Of a stretch of 64,000 bases of DNA, positions 18,028-26,430 are shown piece after piece. The notes beneath the pieces are model-generated. The model did no database searches and was not told the origin of the DNA. It saw nothing but the letters and a program-made list of their open reading frames with translations. Origin of the DNA: Sinorhizobium garamanticum (GTDB lineage Bacteria > Pseudomonadota > Alphaproteobacteria > Rhizobiales > Rhizobiaceae); assembly GCF_029892065.1 (NCBI RefSeq), contig NZ_CP120374.1, forward strand, positions 992,001 to 1,056,000, in the 5' to 3' direction. Made by a program: the position numbers and the translations under genes. Position 1 is the stretch's first letter. Each line of letters opens with the position of its first letter.

Positions 18028-18408
18028 TCAGTGCGATTTTAGGAATTCCATGAGCGCCCTGCGGGCCTGGTTGTCTGCAAGTCCAGGATAACCCGACATC
18101 GCCGTGCCGGGGATGACTTGTTCGGGGTCGGCGATGAAACGGTCGAGTAAGGCTGCACTCCAGGATCCATACTCTCTGGCGAAAGCGCGCATGGCCGGCG
18201 AATACTCGAATCCCGGCTGGGCCGCGATGGGTCGGCCCACGATGCCGGCGAGATTGGGACCTTGCAGGCCCTCGGTCTCGCCGGCCTCAACGGAGTGACA
18301 GGAATAACACTGTAGAAACGCCCGCTCGCCTGGATCGCGCGCCTCCTGCGCGGAGCCGTCAGCGACAGCCGAGACAAGAAATGCTGCAGCTGTGATCGCA
18401 AACCTCAT
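18028..18408 (-). CDS. Periplasmic c-type cytochrome
   Basis: Class I cytochrome c of 126 residues with a signal peptide (MRFAITAAAFLVSAVADGSA), haem site CYSCH and a later Met in GTAMSGYPG. Its ATG (18408) overlaps the stop of the beta-propeller gene as ATGA. The pair is a stable arrangement of a Vgb-like propeller with a cytochrome, which suggests a periplasmic redox partner role. Confidence 0.87.
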   Translation of the reverse strand: MRFAITAAAFLVSAVADGSAQEARDPGERAFLQCYSCHSVEAGETEGLQGPNLAGIVGRPIAAQPGFEYSPAMRAFAREYGSWSAALLDRFIADPEQVIPGTAMSGYPGLADNQARRALMEFLKSH

Positions 18409-19373
18409 TCGGTCTGATCGGTGCGGATCACGACCAATCGGTCGGCGCCGGACTCGGGCAGCCAAACCTCTCCCTTCCGGCCGTTTATCTGACGGACATT
18501 GGCGCCTTCCTGAGACTTGGGAAAGGTAGTGAATTTCTCTGTGCGTGGATCGAAGGCGTGGATCGCATTCCCGCCAAAATCGGAGAGCCAGGCGACATCG
18601 CGCTCGTCCACATAGACCGCGTAGACGCGCGGATCGTCGCCGGGCACGCTCCAGGCATTCCAGCTCCTATCGCGCGGATCATACATTGACACCTGTCCCG
18701 AGTTCCATTCGGAGATCCAGAGCCGCCCCTGGCTGTCCGACCAGACGCGGCGCGCGCCCTGGTTCTTGGTCGGGGGTTCGATCACCTCCGCTCCACCGCC
18801 CTCACGGTCGATCTTTGCCAAGTAACTGCCGGCCAGCGACACGAAATAGACGTCTCCGCCCGGGGTCGCAGCAATGCCATAGGGACCGCGTCCCTCCGGA
18901 GCCTCAAAGACTTTCATGTCGCCCGTCGCGGGATCGAGCCTCCCGTATATTCCGTTCTGTCCCGTGAACCAGAAGATGCCGTCGTGATCGAAAGCGCCCG
19001 TATTGAGATTGGCATAGGCCACGTCCTGCGGCAGCGCCCAGACCGTGGTCTTCTCGGTCTTCGGGTCGAAGCGCACGATGGCATTGAGGCCGCCGTCGGT
19101 GATCCATGCCGCGCCATCCGGTCCCTGGATGACACCATGCGGGCTGGAGCCTTCGCCGAGGGGCACATGGCGAACCTTGCCCGTCTCAGGATCAAGGATG
19201 CCAAGCGCGCCCTGGTGCTGGGCCGTGTACCAGACGCTCCCGTCTGGCGCGGGTGCGACATCGTGAGGGTGCGCGCCCTGCGGCAGGTCGTAGACCTGGC
19301 GTTCCTGCGCGAAAGCCGAGATAGCGGCAAGGCCGGCGGCGGCGATAACGACGACACGAATGAGGCTGCGCAT
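18405..19373 (-). CDS. Vgb-like (streptogramin lyase-like) seven-bladed beta-propeller protein
   Basis: Exported protein of 322 residues. The signal peptide ends near AISAFA. The body is a run of about seven blades with the repeated pattern HPHDVAPAPDGSVWYT, PHGVIQGPDGAAWIT, PYGIAATPGGDVYFV, as in virginiamycin B lyase and gluconolactonase-like proteins. ATG 19373 has GGGAGGG before it; the frame upstream to 19517 has none. Most homologues with a signal peptide are not proven lyases, and the fused operon with a cytochrome c argues for another periplasmic role, for example in sulfur or aldehyde oxidation. Confidence 0.82.
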   Translation of the reverse strand: MRSLIRVVVIAAAGLAAISAFAQERQVYDLPQGAHPHDVAPAPDGSVWYTAQHQGALGILDPETGKVRHVPLGEGSSPHGVIQGPDGAAWITDGGLNAIVRFDPKTEKTTVWALPQDVAYANLNTGAFDHDGIFWFTGQNGIYGRLDPATGDMKVFEAPEGRGPYGIAATPGGDVYFVSLAGSYLAKIDREGGGAEVIEPPTKNQGARRVWSDSQGRLWISEWNSGQVSMYDPRDRSWNAWSVPGDDPRVYAVYVDERDVAWLSDFGGNAIHAFDPRTEKFTTFPKSQEGANVRQINGRKGEVWLPESGADRLVVIRTDQTE

Positions 19374-19704
19374 AATCACCCTCCCTGCGGCTGAGGTCGC
19401 AACCATTACGTTACACTGAGTACTTCGCGGCAATGACGAGAATGAGAATCGCGTATTCACGATCGCGCGACTGCTCGCGATGGTCATCGGCGGGCTTGAG
19501 CTCGTGACATGCCGCATTTCAGGAGGAGCCAGGGAGCGTTCAGAGGCGCCCGTTTCCTCCTTGATTAGCGATAAAAGCTAGGGGGCATTCGAAGAGCGGC
19601 AATACGTGGAACATCGTCTCCTGACAGGTGTTGAGTTGGAAAAAGCATGTCCCGAACGTGCAGAATGCGACCGACGACGTGTCGCCAAGCCTTGGACAGC
19701 TACG
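19374..19704. other. Divergent intergenic region, no gene seen
   Basis: Gap of 331 bases between the divergent Vgb-like and NAD(P)-binding genes. It should hold both promoters. I found no convincing hairpin, operator or small ORF. The NAD(P)-binding frame extends back to 19606, but that part lacks family likeness. Confidence 0.4.
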
Positions 19705-20643
19705 ATGATCAACCGACCAAATGATCCAGTCGATGGGAACCTTGTGACGGTGTTCGGCGGAACGGGCTTCCTTGGGCGGCGGGTCGTGAGCAGCCTTGTG
19801 GACAAGGCTGTCGTTGCACGCGCCGTCTCGCGTCATCCGCCCAAGGACAAGTTGGATGAAGCGTCCGACAAGAGGCCATCTCAGCAGGTCGAGGCGGACA
19901 TATTGGATCCATCCTCGATGGCCGCTGCCGTGGGTGGATCTCGCGCGGTTGTGAACGCCGTCAGCCTTTATGTCGAGCGCGGTGAGCAGACCTTCGAGCG
20001 TGTCCATGTAGAAGCCGCGGCCGCTCTGGCGGCCGCTTCACGGGATGCAGGCGTCGAGAGATTCATCCAGATTTCTGGCATTGGATCGGATGCAAAGTCC
20101 CGTTCGCCTTACATTCAGGCCCGGGGCCGCGGCGAGGAGGCGGTGAAGGCGGCGTTTCCGGGTGCGGTGATGGTCCGTCCCTCTGTCATGACTGGACCCG
20201 ATGACGCGTTCATCACAACGATCGCGAGGCTGGTACGCCTCCTCCCGATCTATCCGCTGTTCGGCGAAGGCAGCACGCTGCTGCAACCGGTCTATGTGGA
20301 GGACGTGGCGGAAGCCGTGTGCCGCTTGGCCCTGGGGCAGAATTCCACGGATGCTTCGATTTTCGAGTGCGCGGGACCGCGCATTTATTCCTATCGGGAA
20401 CTCGTCCGGGAGATCGCCACCCAACTCAACGTGCGGGTAAGGACGGTGCCCGTGCCGTTCGCGGTATGGAGCATATTGGCGACTGCCACGGAATTTCTCC
20501 CCGCCGCGTCCCTGACGCGCAATCAGGTCGATCTCATGCGTCTTGACAACGTCGCGGCAAAGGATCTGCCGGGCCTCAAAGAACTGGATATCCAACCCCG
20601 TGGCATCGAGGACGTCATCCGCATGATCGAGCATGCGGCTTGA
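19705..20643 (+). CDS. NAD(P)-binding protein, complex I NDUFA9-like SDR
   Basis: Atypical short-chain dehydrogenase of 312 residues, similar to the NDUFA9 subunit family. The Rossmann motif is VTVFGGTGFLGRRVVSSLVD, followed by ADILDPSSM and ISGIGSDAKSRSPYIQARGR, with the family's Tyr region changed. ATG 19705 starts just before this motif; the frame opens at 19606. In rhizobia such proteins are stand-alone. The role may be in quinone or complex I maintenance. Next is a small zinc-ribbon gene 55 bases away. Confidence 0.85.
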   Translation: MINRPNDPVDGNLVTVFGGTGFLGRRVVSSLVDKAVVARAVSRHPPKDKLDEASDKRPSQQVEADILDPSSMAAAVGGSRAVVNAVSLYVERGEQTFERVHVEAAAALAAASRDAGVERFIQISGIGSDAKSRSPYIQARGRGEEAVKAAFPGAVMVRPSVMTGPDDAFITTIARLVRLLPIYPLFGEGSTLLQPVYVEDVAEAVCRLALGQNSTDASIFECAGPRIYSYRELVREIATQLNVRVRTVPVPFAVWSILATATEFLPAASLTRNQVDLMRLDNVAAKDLPGLKELDIQPRGIEDVIRMIEHAA

Positions 20644-20698
20644 GCCGGAACCTTACGCTGCCTGCGAGGTTGGTCCGACTGAAAAGGAGGATACAACC

Positions 20699-20935
20699 AT
20701 GGCCAGATGCGACCAGTGCGGCAACGACTATGATAAGGCTTTCCAGGTGAATCTGGGGGATCAAACCTACACTTTCGACAGTTTCGAATGCGCTATCCAG
20801 AAACTTGCTCCGACATGCCCGCATTGCGGCGTGCGAATCGTCGGGCATGGAGTCGAGCAGGGCGACACTATCTATTGCTGTGCGCATTGCGCGTCCCAGG
20901 AGGGAGCCGACGCCCTTACCGATCGCGCGCCTTGA
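20699..20935 (+). CDS. Small zinc-ribbon protein, prokaryotic-metallothionein-like
   Basis: A 78-residue protein with four Cys pairs or knuckles: CDQCG, CPHCG, CCAHC and an isolated FECA. It is likely to bind zinc. ATG 20699 follows AAGGAGG. Similar small proteins are common in Rhizobiales and often sit after the NDUFA9-like gene. No function is known. Confidence 0.8.
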   Translation: MARCDQCGNDYDKAFQVNLGDQTYTFDSFECAIQKLAPTCPHCGVRIVGHGVEQGDTIYCCAHCASQEGADALTDRAP

Positions 20936-21108
20936 CCGAATTCGCAAAGGACCTCTTTGAGGCGCCAACCCCGACGATCGGAATCCACAGCGGAAGCTGC
21001 CCTCGCCTGGCACGACAAAGATGTCGGCCGCTTTCATCGCGACCGATAATCTGAGCGATTTCCCGGAGCATTTCTCTGGCGGTTGAATCTTGAAGCGTGG
21101 AAGCTGTT

Positions 21109-22128
21109 TCAGAGACGTTGCGGCTGGCCGCTTTCGGCGGCGGCGAGAATTGCATTGATAAGGCGGTGAACCTTCAGCGCCTCGCGCCCGTTCACACGTG
21201 GCTCTCGTGCAGCATCGACGGCATCGAGGAAATCGGCGAGCACCGCACGATGATGGTGGTGCGGAAATGCCATGGGATCGGCGCCGGCACCGCCGGCAGC
21301 TTCGTCTTCCAGTGATAATTCCGTTCCATCGTGGAAGGAAGCGACAAGACTTCGCCCGCCGAGACGGGCCATGCCACGTGTGCCGATGATGTCGATCTCG
21401 TCCGGATAGCCGGGATAGGCGCAGGTGGTAGCACTCACCGTCCCGATCGCTCCGTTTGCGAAACGGATGGCCGCCATTGCCAGGTCCTCGGTCTCCATGC
21501 GGTGCACCTTGCTGGTCGCCGCATAGGCTCTGACCTCCTCCGGAAGGCCGGCGAGCGAGACCAAAAGATCAAGCGTGTGGATGGCCTGGGTGAGAAGCAC
21601 ACCACCGCCATCGCGAGCGCGCGTGCCACGTCCCGGCTGATCGTAATAGCTTTGTGGCCGCCAGTTGTGGAGACGCGCCGAAGCACTGACGATCTCGCCG
21701 AGGCGCCCCTCGTTGATCAGCTTCACAAGCGCCTCGCTGACAGGGCGGAAGCGGTGCTGGAGCACGATGCCGAGCTTTATCCTTGCGCGCTCCGCCGTCT
21801 CGACTAGGGCCTCCGCCCGCTCCTGCGTGATCTCGAGAGGTTTTTCGAGCAGCACATGCTTGCCCGCTCTAGCGGCCCGCCGCACGAGCTCGAGGTGCGT
21901 ATTGGGTGGCGTCAGCACCATGACCGCGGCTATCGACGGATCACGGAATATCGTTTCGGCGTTATCACAGGTCGCGAAACCATAGGTCTCGGAAAATGTC
22001 TTTCGCCTCGCAGGAGTCGGGCTGAAAGCGGCAGCGACCTCAACCCGATCCTTGAGGTCGAGCAGGCTTTTGGCATGCGGCGCCGCCGCCATGCCGAGCC
22101 CTATGAGACCAATGCGCAGCTTTGCCAT
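21109..22128 (-). CDS. Gfo/Idh/MocA-family oxidoreductase
   Basis: NAD(P)-dependent sugar or uronate dehydrogenase of 339 residues. The Rossmann motif is IGLIGLGMAAAPHAKSLLD, the catalytic-domain EKPLE is at about residue 95, and the C-terminal fold has GGVLLTQAIHTLDLL with the catalytic His. ATG 22128 is followed by the conserved MAKLRIGLIG; the frame runs to 22245 without support. It is divergent from the uronate TRAP operon across 524 bases with a candidate operator, so it may act on the same or a related sugar acid. Confidence 0.88.
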   Translation of the reverse strand: MAKLRIGLIGLGMAAAPHAKSLLDLKDRVEVAAAFSPTPARRKTFSETYGFATCDNAETIFRDPSIAAVMVLTPPNTHLELVRRAARAGKHVLLEKPLEITQERAEALVETAERARIKLGIVLQHRFRPVSEALVKLINEGRLGEIVSASARLHNWRPQSYYDQPGRGTRARDGGGVLLTQAIHTLDLLVSLAGLPEEVRAYAATSKVHRMETEDLAMAAIRFANGAIGTVSATTCAYPGYPDEIDIIGTRGMARLGGRSLVASFHDGTELSLEDEAAGGAGADPMAFPHHHHRAVLADFLDAVDAAREPRVNGREALKVHRLINAILAAAESGQPQRL

Positions 22129-22236
22129 TTCGGTCTGTCCTTCAGCCAAGAATCCGAAGCGTGCACATGATCCCTCCCCACACGCTTTCTTCCGCGCTCT
22201 GTTTACGACGAGAGATCGCTTCAGCGCAAGAAATTC

Positions 22237-22268
22237 GTCATACAACTTGATAAATTTCGTATGTTGAC
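22237..22268. promoter_or_regulatory. Candidate GntR operator and promoter of the uronate TRAP operon
   Basis: Two similar elements, GTCATACAAC and (reverse) GTCAACATAC, face each other in the gap between the divergent oxidoreductase and TRAP genes. FadR-type GntR regulators bind GTCATAC-like sequences. The second element overlaps a TTGACA (22265-22270) that could be a -35 box. The GntR regulator encoded at 25641 in the same operon is the likely binder. Confidence 0.4.
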
Positions 22269-22279
22269 ATTATGCCTTA

Positions 22280-22303
22280 CAGGCTCTAGCCATAAAGAGC
22301 CTG
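22280..22303 (+). promoter_or_regulatory. Inverted repeat in the leader of the TRAP operon
   Basis: Perfect arms CAGGCTC and GAGCCTG with a 10-base loop, just after the possible -35 TTGACA. It may be an operator or an early leader hairpin. Confidence 0.3.
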
Positions 22304-22321
22304 TTGGAGGAGCGGGTCAAA

Positions 22322-22621
22322 ATGCAGGGGCTGATCAATCCAGATCTTCTGTTTCCGGGGGAGCGCGCGCGCGCCCTTGCCCACAACCTCTGTGCCGAGG
22401 TCAACGGCCTGCAGTTCCGCAATAATCTGGAAGGCATGCGCTGCTTCAATGACGACACCCGAGCGTTGCTGCCATCCCTGCGCACTACGATATTGCGCGC
22501 CGGGTGGACTGCGCGCTTCTCGCGCGTGTTGTCGTCGTGCAACACCTCCTCGGGGAGGAAGAGGCGTAAGAGCTTGAGCGGGAGTTGCCTGAGGGCTCGC
22601 AAAGCAGGCGTACCGCTCTGA
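22322..22621 (+). other. Open frame with strong ribosome site, possibly a decayed gene
   Basis: ATG 22322 follows GGAGGAG at good spacing and the frame is open for 99 codons (starting MQGLINPDLL). The first 50 residues look protein-like (ALAHNLCAEVNGLQFRNNLE). The rest is very Arg/Ser-rich, while another frame from about 22480 reads HYDIARRVDCALLARVVVVQ with better amino-acid composition. That suggests a frameshifted gene. I do not recognise the family. Confidence 0.3.
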
Positions 22622-22652
22622 GACATCAAATCATGCGAAACGGGAGGAAAGC

Positions 22653-23630
22653 ATGAAAATCTTAGTTAAACTTGCGGCGGGTCTGTTGCTTGCCGCTTCA
22701 TTCATGGCTAGCGCGGCCAGCGCCCAGACAGTGCTTCGCTCGTCCGACACGCATCCGGACGGCTATCCGACGGTCGAGGGGGTCAAATATTTCGGCGAAC
22801 TGGTCAAGGAGCGCACCGGCGGCCGCTACGCCGTCGAGGTCTATCATTCCGCGCAGCTCGGCGAGGAAAAGGACACGATCGAGCAGGTGCGCTCCGGCGT
22901 GATCGAGCTGAACCGCGTTTCGATGGCGCCCTTCAACGGCACGGTGAAGGAATCGATCGTTCCGGCGCTGCCCTATCTCTTCCGTTCGGAAGAACACATG
23001 CACAAGGTCATGGACGGCGCGATCGGCGACCAGATCAAGAAGGCCTTCGAAGGAGCCGGACTGGTGGTACTTGCCTATTACGATGCCGGCTCGCGCTCCT
23101 TCTACAACAAGCAGAAGCCGATCACTTCGGTAGCCGATATGAAGGGTCTTAAGTTCCGCGTCATCCAGTCCGACATCTTCGTCGACATGGTAGCAGCGCT
23201 CGGGGCAAACGCCACGCCAATGCCCTACGGCGAAGTCTACTCCGCCATCGAAACCGGCGTTATCGACGGCGCGGAGAACAATTTCCCGAGCTATGACACC
23301 GCCAAGCATTTTGAGGTGGCGAAGAACTACTCGCTCGACGAGCACACAATTCTTCCAGAGGTGTTCGTGATGAACAAGGCCGCCTTCGACAAGCTGACCC
23401 CGGAAGATCAGGAGATCTTCAAACAGGCCGCCAAGGATAGTGTCGCCAAGCAGCGCGAGCTCTGGGCAGCCAAGGTCAGCGAGTCGCGCGCGAAGATCGA
23501 GGCGGCCGGCGCGAAGATCACCACCCCCGAAAAGCAGGGTTTCATCGATGCCATGAAGCCGGTCTACGAAAAGCACGTCACCGATCCGGTTCTGAAGAAG
23601 ATGGTCGAGGACGTGCAGGCGGTTCAGTAA
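22653..23630 (+). CDS. TRAP transporter solute-binding protein (DctP), uronate type
   Basis: Periplasmic binding protein of 325 residues with a signal peptide ending at SAASAQ. The ligand-pocket Arg is expected in GLKFRVIQ, and [20 protein letters not shown] is the family's conserved second-domain segment. DctP proteins with the sequence [11 protein letters not shown] mostly bind glucuronate or galacturonate, and the operon content (KduI, KduD, KdgF) agrees. ATG 22653 has GGGAGGAAAG upstream. A 44-base palindromic repeat separates it from the next gene. Confidence 0.92.
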   Translation: MKILVKLAAGLLLAASFMASAASAQTVLRSSDTHPDGYPTVEGVKYFGELVKERTGGRYAVEVYHSAQLGEEKDTIEQVRSGVIELNRVSMAPFNGTVKESIVPALPYLFRSEEHMHKVMDGAIGDQIKKAFEGAGLVVLAYYDAGSRSFYNKQKPITSVADMKGLKFRVIQSDIFVDMVAALGANATPMPYGEVYSAIETGVIDGAENNFPSYDTAKHFEVAKNYSLDEHTILPEVFVMNKAAFDKLTPEDQEIFKQAAKDSVAKQRELWAAKVSESRAKIEAAGAKITTPEKQGFIDAMKPVYEKHVTDPVLKKMVEDVQAVQ

Positions 23631-23648
23631 CGAATCCGACGGGCAAGC

Positions 23649-23692
23649 CTACAGCGCCGGGCGTCTCATCAGACGCGCAAAGGTCGCTGTAG
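23649..23692. repeat. RIME-type palindromic repeat, copy 1
   Basis: Imperfect palindrome with ends CTACAGCG/CGCTGTAG and an inner hairpin GCGTCT/AGACGC. Its reverse complement matches the repeat at 60605-60648 at 39 of 44 positions without gaps. An added inverted repeat TGCTGCATGTTT (23703-23714) / AAACATGCAGCA (23741-23752) follows at once, so the mosaic element spans about 23649-23752. This fits the Rhizobium intergenic mosaic elements. It lies between dctP and dctQ. Confidence 0.75.
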
Positions 23693-23783
23693 TGCTTTGA
23701 AATGCTGCATGTTTTATCCTGAAATCGGCTCCGATTAGGGAAACATGCAGCAGCCTGCCCGTCCCTTCGAGGGAATGAAGACT

Positions 23784-24344
23784 GTGCCTACCACACTGGT
23801 GAAAACTGGCCGCGCGCTGTCCTGGCTGAGCACGCTCTCGCTATGGCTCGCGGGTATCGGCCTTGTCGTGATGACGGCTATCGTCGCCTGGCAGGTGTTC
23901 TGCCGCTACGTGTTGAACGACTCGCCGAGCTGGACCGAGCCCGGCGCGGTCATGCTGATGAGCTGGTTCATCTTTCTGGGCGCGGCGGTTGGCGTGCGCG
24001 AAAACTATCATCTCGGCTTCGACGTGCTGCTCTACGTGGTGCCGAAAGGCGGCAAAAAGTGGCTGCGCATGATCTCGGATCTCGTCGCCCTCGCCTTCGG
24101 CGTCGGCATGATCTGGTACGGGGTCGAGCTCGTCCGCCTCACCTGGGACACCATTCTGCCGTCGCTGCAAATCTCCGGCGGCTGGAGCTATGTGCCCCTG
24201 GTTGCGGGGGGAGTCCTCATCAGCCTGTTTGCCCTGGAGCGCATCGTCCTGCGCCTTGCCGGCGAGCCGATCGATGATCTTCTCGACGAAATGCCACCGG
24301 CGGAAGTTGCCGCCGAACTCGACACCGCGAATGTAAAGGCGTGA
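23784..24344 (+). CDS. TRAP transporter small permease (DctQ)
   Basis: Four-helix membrane subunit, 186 residues from GTG 23784. That codon has GAGGGA nine bases upstream. An ATG at 23745 is inside the repeat element and an ATG at 23775 sits too close to the purine run, so both look less likely, although the frame allows them. Conserved parts are WQVFCRYVLNDSPSWTE and FLGAAVGVRENYHLGFDVL. It couples the binding protein to the large permease and overlaps or abuts its gene. Confidence 0.88.
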   Translation: MPTTLVKTGRALSWLSTLSLWLAGIGLVVMTAIVAWQVFCRYVLNDSPSWTEPGAVMLMSWFIFLGAAVGVRENYHLGFDVLLYVVPKGGKKWLRMISDLVALAFGVGMIWYGVELVRLTWDTILPSLQISGGWSYVPLVAGGVLISLFALERIVLRLAGEPIDDLLDEMPPAEVAAELDTANVKA

Positions 24345-24349
24345 TCCAG

Positions 24350-25633
24350 ATGGATATGATGATCCTGTTCGGCGTATTCACGGCTCTGATGCTGATCGGG
24401 ACGCCGATCGCCTTCTGCCTTGGGGTCGCGTCGTTCGCAACCGTGCTTTACATGGGGCTGCCGCCGCTGGTGATCTTCCAGCGGTTGAATTCCGGCATGA
24501 GCGTGTTTTCCCTGCTCGCCATCCCCTTCTTTATCTATGCCGGCGACCTGATGGTGCGCGGCGGCATCGCCCAGAAGATCGTCGCCTTCGCTGCCTCGCT
24601 GGTCGGGCATATCCGCGGCGGGCTTGGCCAGGTCAATATCGTCACCGCCACTCTGTTCGGGGGGATTTCCGGCTCGGCGGTCGCAGAAGCTGCGGCGGTT
24701 GGCGGGCTGATGATCCCGCAGATGAAGGAGCGCGGCTACGGCGCTGACTATGCCGTCAACGTCACCTCCATGGCGGCATTGATTGCACTGATGTTGCCTC
24801 CGTCGCACAACATGATCATCTATTCGATCTCGGCGGGCGGAAAGATCTCGATCGCAGACCTTTTCACCGCCGGCATCCTTCCCGGCCTCCTCTATGCGGC
24901 TGCCCTGATGGTCACCGCCTATTTCGTGGCGCGCCGGCGCGGCTACCCCACCGAGACTTTTCCCGGGTTTGGCAGGGTCGGCCGCTACCTGCTGGTCTCG
25001 ATTCCCGGCCTCTTGCTCATCGGCATCATCTTTGGCGGCGTCCGCTCGGGCGTATTCACGGCAACCGAGAGTTCCTGCATCGCCGTTCTCTACGCGCTTG
25101 CAGTAACTGTCTTCGTCTATCGACAGATGACCTGGCAGGATTTCGTCCACGCTACCTTCGGCGCCGTGCGCACCACGGCCATGGTCCTGCTCATCATCGG
25201 CATGGCGGCCGCCTTCTCCTGGCTGATGGCGTTCCTAAGAGTGCCCGCCGCGCTGATCGACTGGATGAACACGATCTCGGACAATCCGATCATCGTGCTC
25301 CTCCTGATCAATGTCCTGATGCTTTTCCTTGGCACCTTTATGGACATGGGGCCGACCATCATCATCTGCACGCCGATCTTCCTGCCGGTGGCGATGGCCT
25401 ATGGCGTCGATCCGGTTCATTTCGGAGTGATCATGATCCTGAACTTCGGCATCGGCCTTAACACGCCGCCCGTTGGCGCTGTGCAGTTCGTGGCCTGTGC
25501 GGTCGGAAGAATCTCCGTCTGGGAGGCGATGCGCAGCATCTGGCCTTTCTACTTAGCGGGGTTGATCGTCCTCGGGCTCGTCACCTATGTTCCGGCCCTT
25601 TCGCTCTGGCTGCCGAGCGTGTTCAAAGGGTAA
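24350..25633 (+). CDS. TRAP transporter large permease (DctM)
   Basis: Main membrane subunit, 427 residues and about 12 helices, of the ion-driven uronate importer. Conserved regions are GGISGSAVAEAAAVGGLMIP, LMLPPSHNMIIYS and NFGIGLNTPPVGA. ATG 24350 has AAGG at a suitable distance. A GTG at 24341 overlaps the previous stop as GTGA and would add three residues. The gene is followed eight bases later by the GntR gene. Confidence 0.92.
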   Translation: MDMMILFGVFTALMLIGTPIAFCLGVASFATVLYMGLPPLVIFQRLNSGMSVFSLLAIPFFIYAGDLMVRGGIAQKIVAFAASLVGHIRGGLGQVNIVTATLFGGISGSAVAEAAAVGGLMIPQMKERGYGADYAVNVTSMAALIALMLPPSHNMIIYSISAGGKISIADLFTAGILPGLLYAAALMVTAYFVARRRGYPTETFPGFGRVGRYLLVSIPGLLLIGIIFGGVRSGVFTATESSCIAVLYALAVTVFVYRQMTWQDFVHATFGAVRTTAMVLLIIGMAAAFSWLMAFLRVPAALIDWMNTISDNPIIVLLLINVLMLFLGTFMDMGPTIIICTPIFLPVAMAYGVDPVHFGVIMILNFGIGLNTPPVGAVQFVACAVGRISVWEAMRSIWPFYLAGLIVLGLVTYVPALSLWLPSVFKG

Positions 25634-25640
25634 TCGCGTC

Positions 25641-26402
25641 ATGGACCACCTGGCCGAACTCAAGATCGAGCGCAAACCGAAGCTTTCCGAGCGCGTCGCG
25701 AGCGCGCTCCGGCAGCAGGTGCTGAAAGGCGAAATCCCGCCAGGCCAGAAGCTGCCGACGGAAAGCCGGATGAGCGAGATCTTCGGCGTCAGCCGCACCG
25801 TGGTCCGCGAGGCGATTGCGACCCTTGCCGCCGATGGCCTCGTCGAGGCGCGGCAGGGCGCCGGCGTCTTCGTCAAGGACCACCCGACCCTTGCCTTCGG
25901 TTCGATCAGCCTCGACGTCGGCAACAAGATCTCCCATGCGCTAAATGTGATCGAAGTGCGCATGGGGCTTGAGATTGAAAGCGCGGGTCTCGCAGCACTC
26001 CGGCGCAACGCCGCCCAGGAGGCGCAGATCCAGGAGGCCTTCTTCGAATTCGACCGCCTGCTCGAGCGCGGCGAGGCGACGGGCAAGAGCGACTTCGCCT
26101 TCCACCGGGCGATCGCGGCCGCCACCAACAATCCCTATTATGTCGAGGTGCTCGACGCGCTCGGCATGCGGGCCATTCCCTGCGACGTCGCCTCGCCCTG
26201 GGGTACCGACAGCGTGCTGTCGCGTGAATATCAGGAAAGCCTGCAGCGCGAGCATCTGGCAATCCTGAAAGCCATTTCCGCCAGTGACCCGGAAGCTGCC
26301 CGCGCCGCCATGCGCGCCCATCTGACCGCCAGCCAGGAGCGGTATCGCGTCCGGCTGAGCGGTCAGCAGGCCGAATGGGGCGCCGCCAAACGCCGGGTCT
26401 GA
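25641..26402 (+). CDS. GntR-family regulator, FadR/FCD subfamily
   Basis: Repressor of 253 residues. The N-terminal winged helix (residues 12-75, PTESRMSEIFGVSRTVVREA) is followed by an FCD domain with the metal-site pattern D-x3-H (DFAFHRAIAAATNN) and later His residues. It is encoded within the operon it probably controls, between transporter and catabolic genes. A uronate or ketodeoxy sugar acid is the likely inducer. Confidence 0.92.
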   Translation: MDHLAELKIERKPKLSERVASALRQQVLKGEIPPGQKLPTESRMSEIFGVSRTVVREAIATLAADGLVEARQGAGVFVKDHPTLAFGSISLDVGNKISHALNVIEVRMGLEIESAGLAALRRNAAQEAQIQEAFFEFDRLLERGEATGKSDFAFHRAIAAATNNPYYVEVLDALGMRAIPCDVASPWGTDSVLSREYQESLQREHLAILKAISASDPEAARAAMRAHLTASQERYRVRLSGQQAEWGAAKRRV

Positions 26403-26430
26403 TTTCCTTTCCCCAACCGAGAGCGAGCCG

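Noticed and set aside
23745..23783. N-terminal extension of DctQ from ATG 23745
   Set aside because: The ATG is inside the inverted repeat AAACATGCAGCA of the mosaic element and lacks a good ribosome site; GTG 23784 is better placed.
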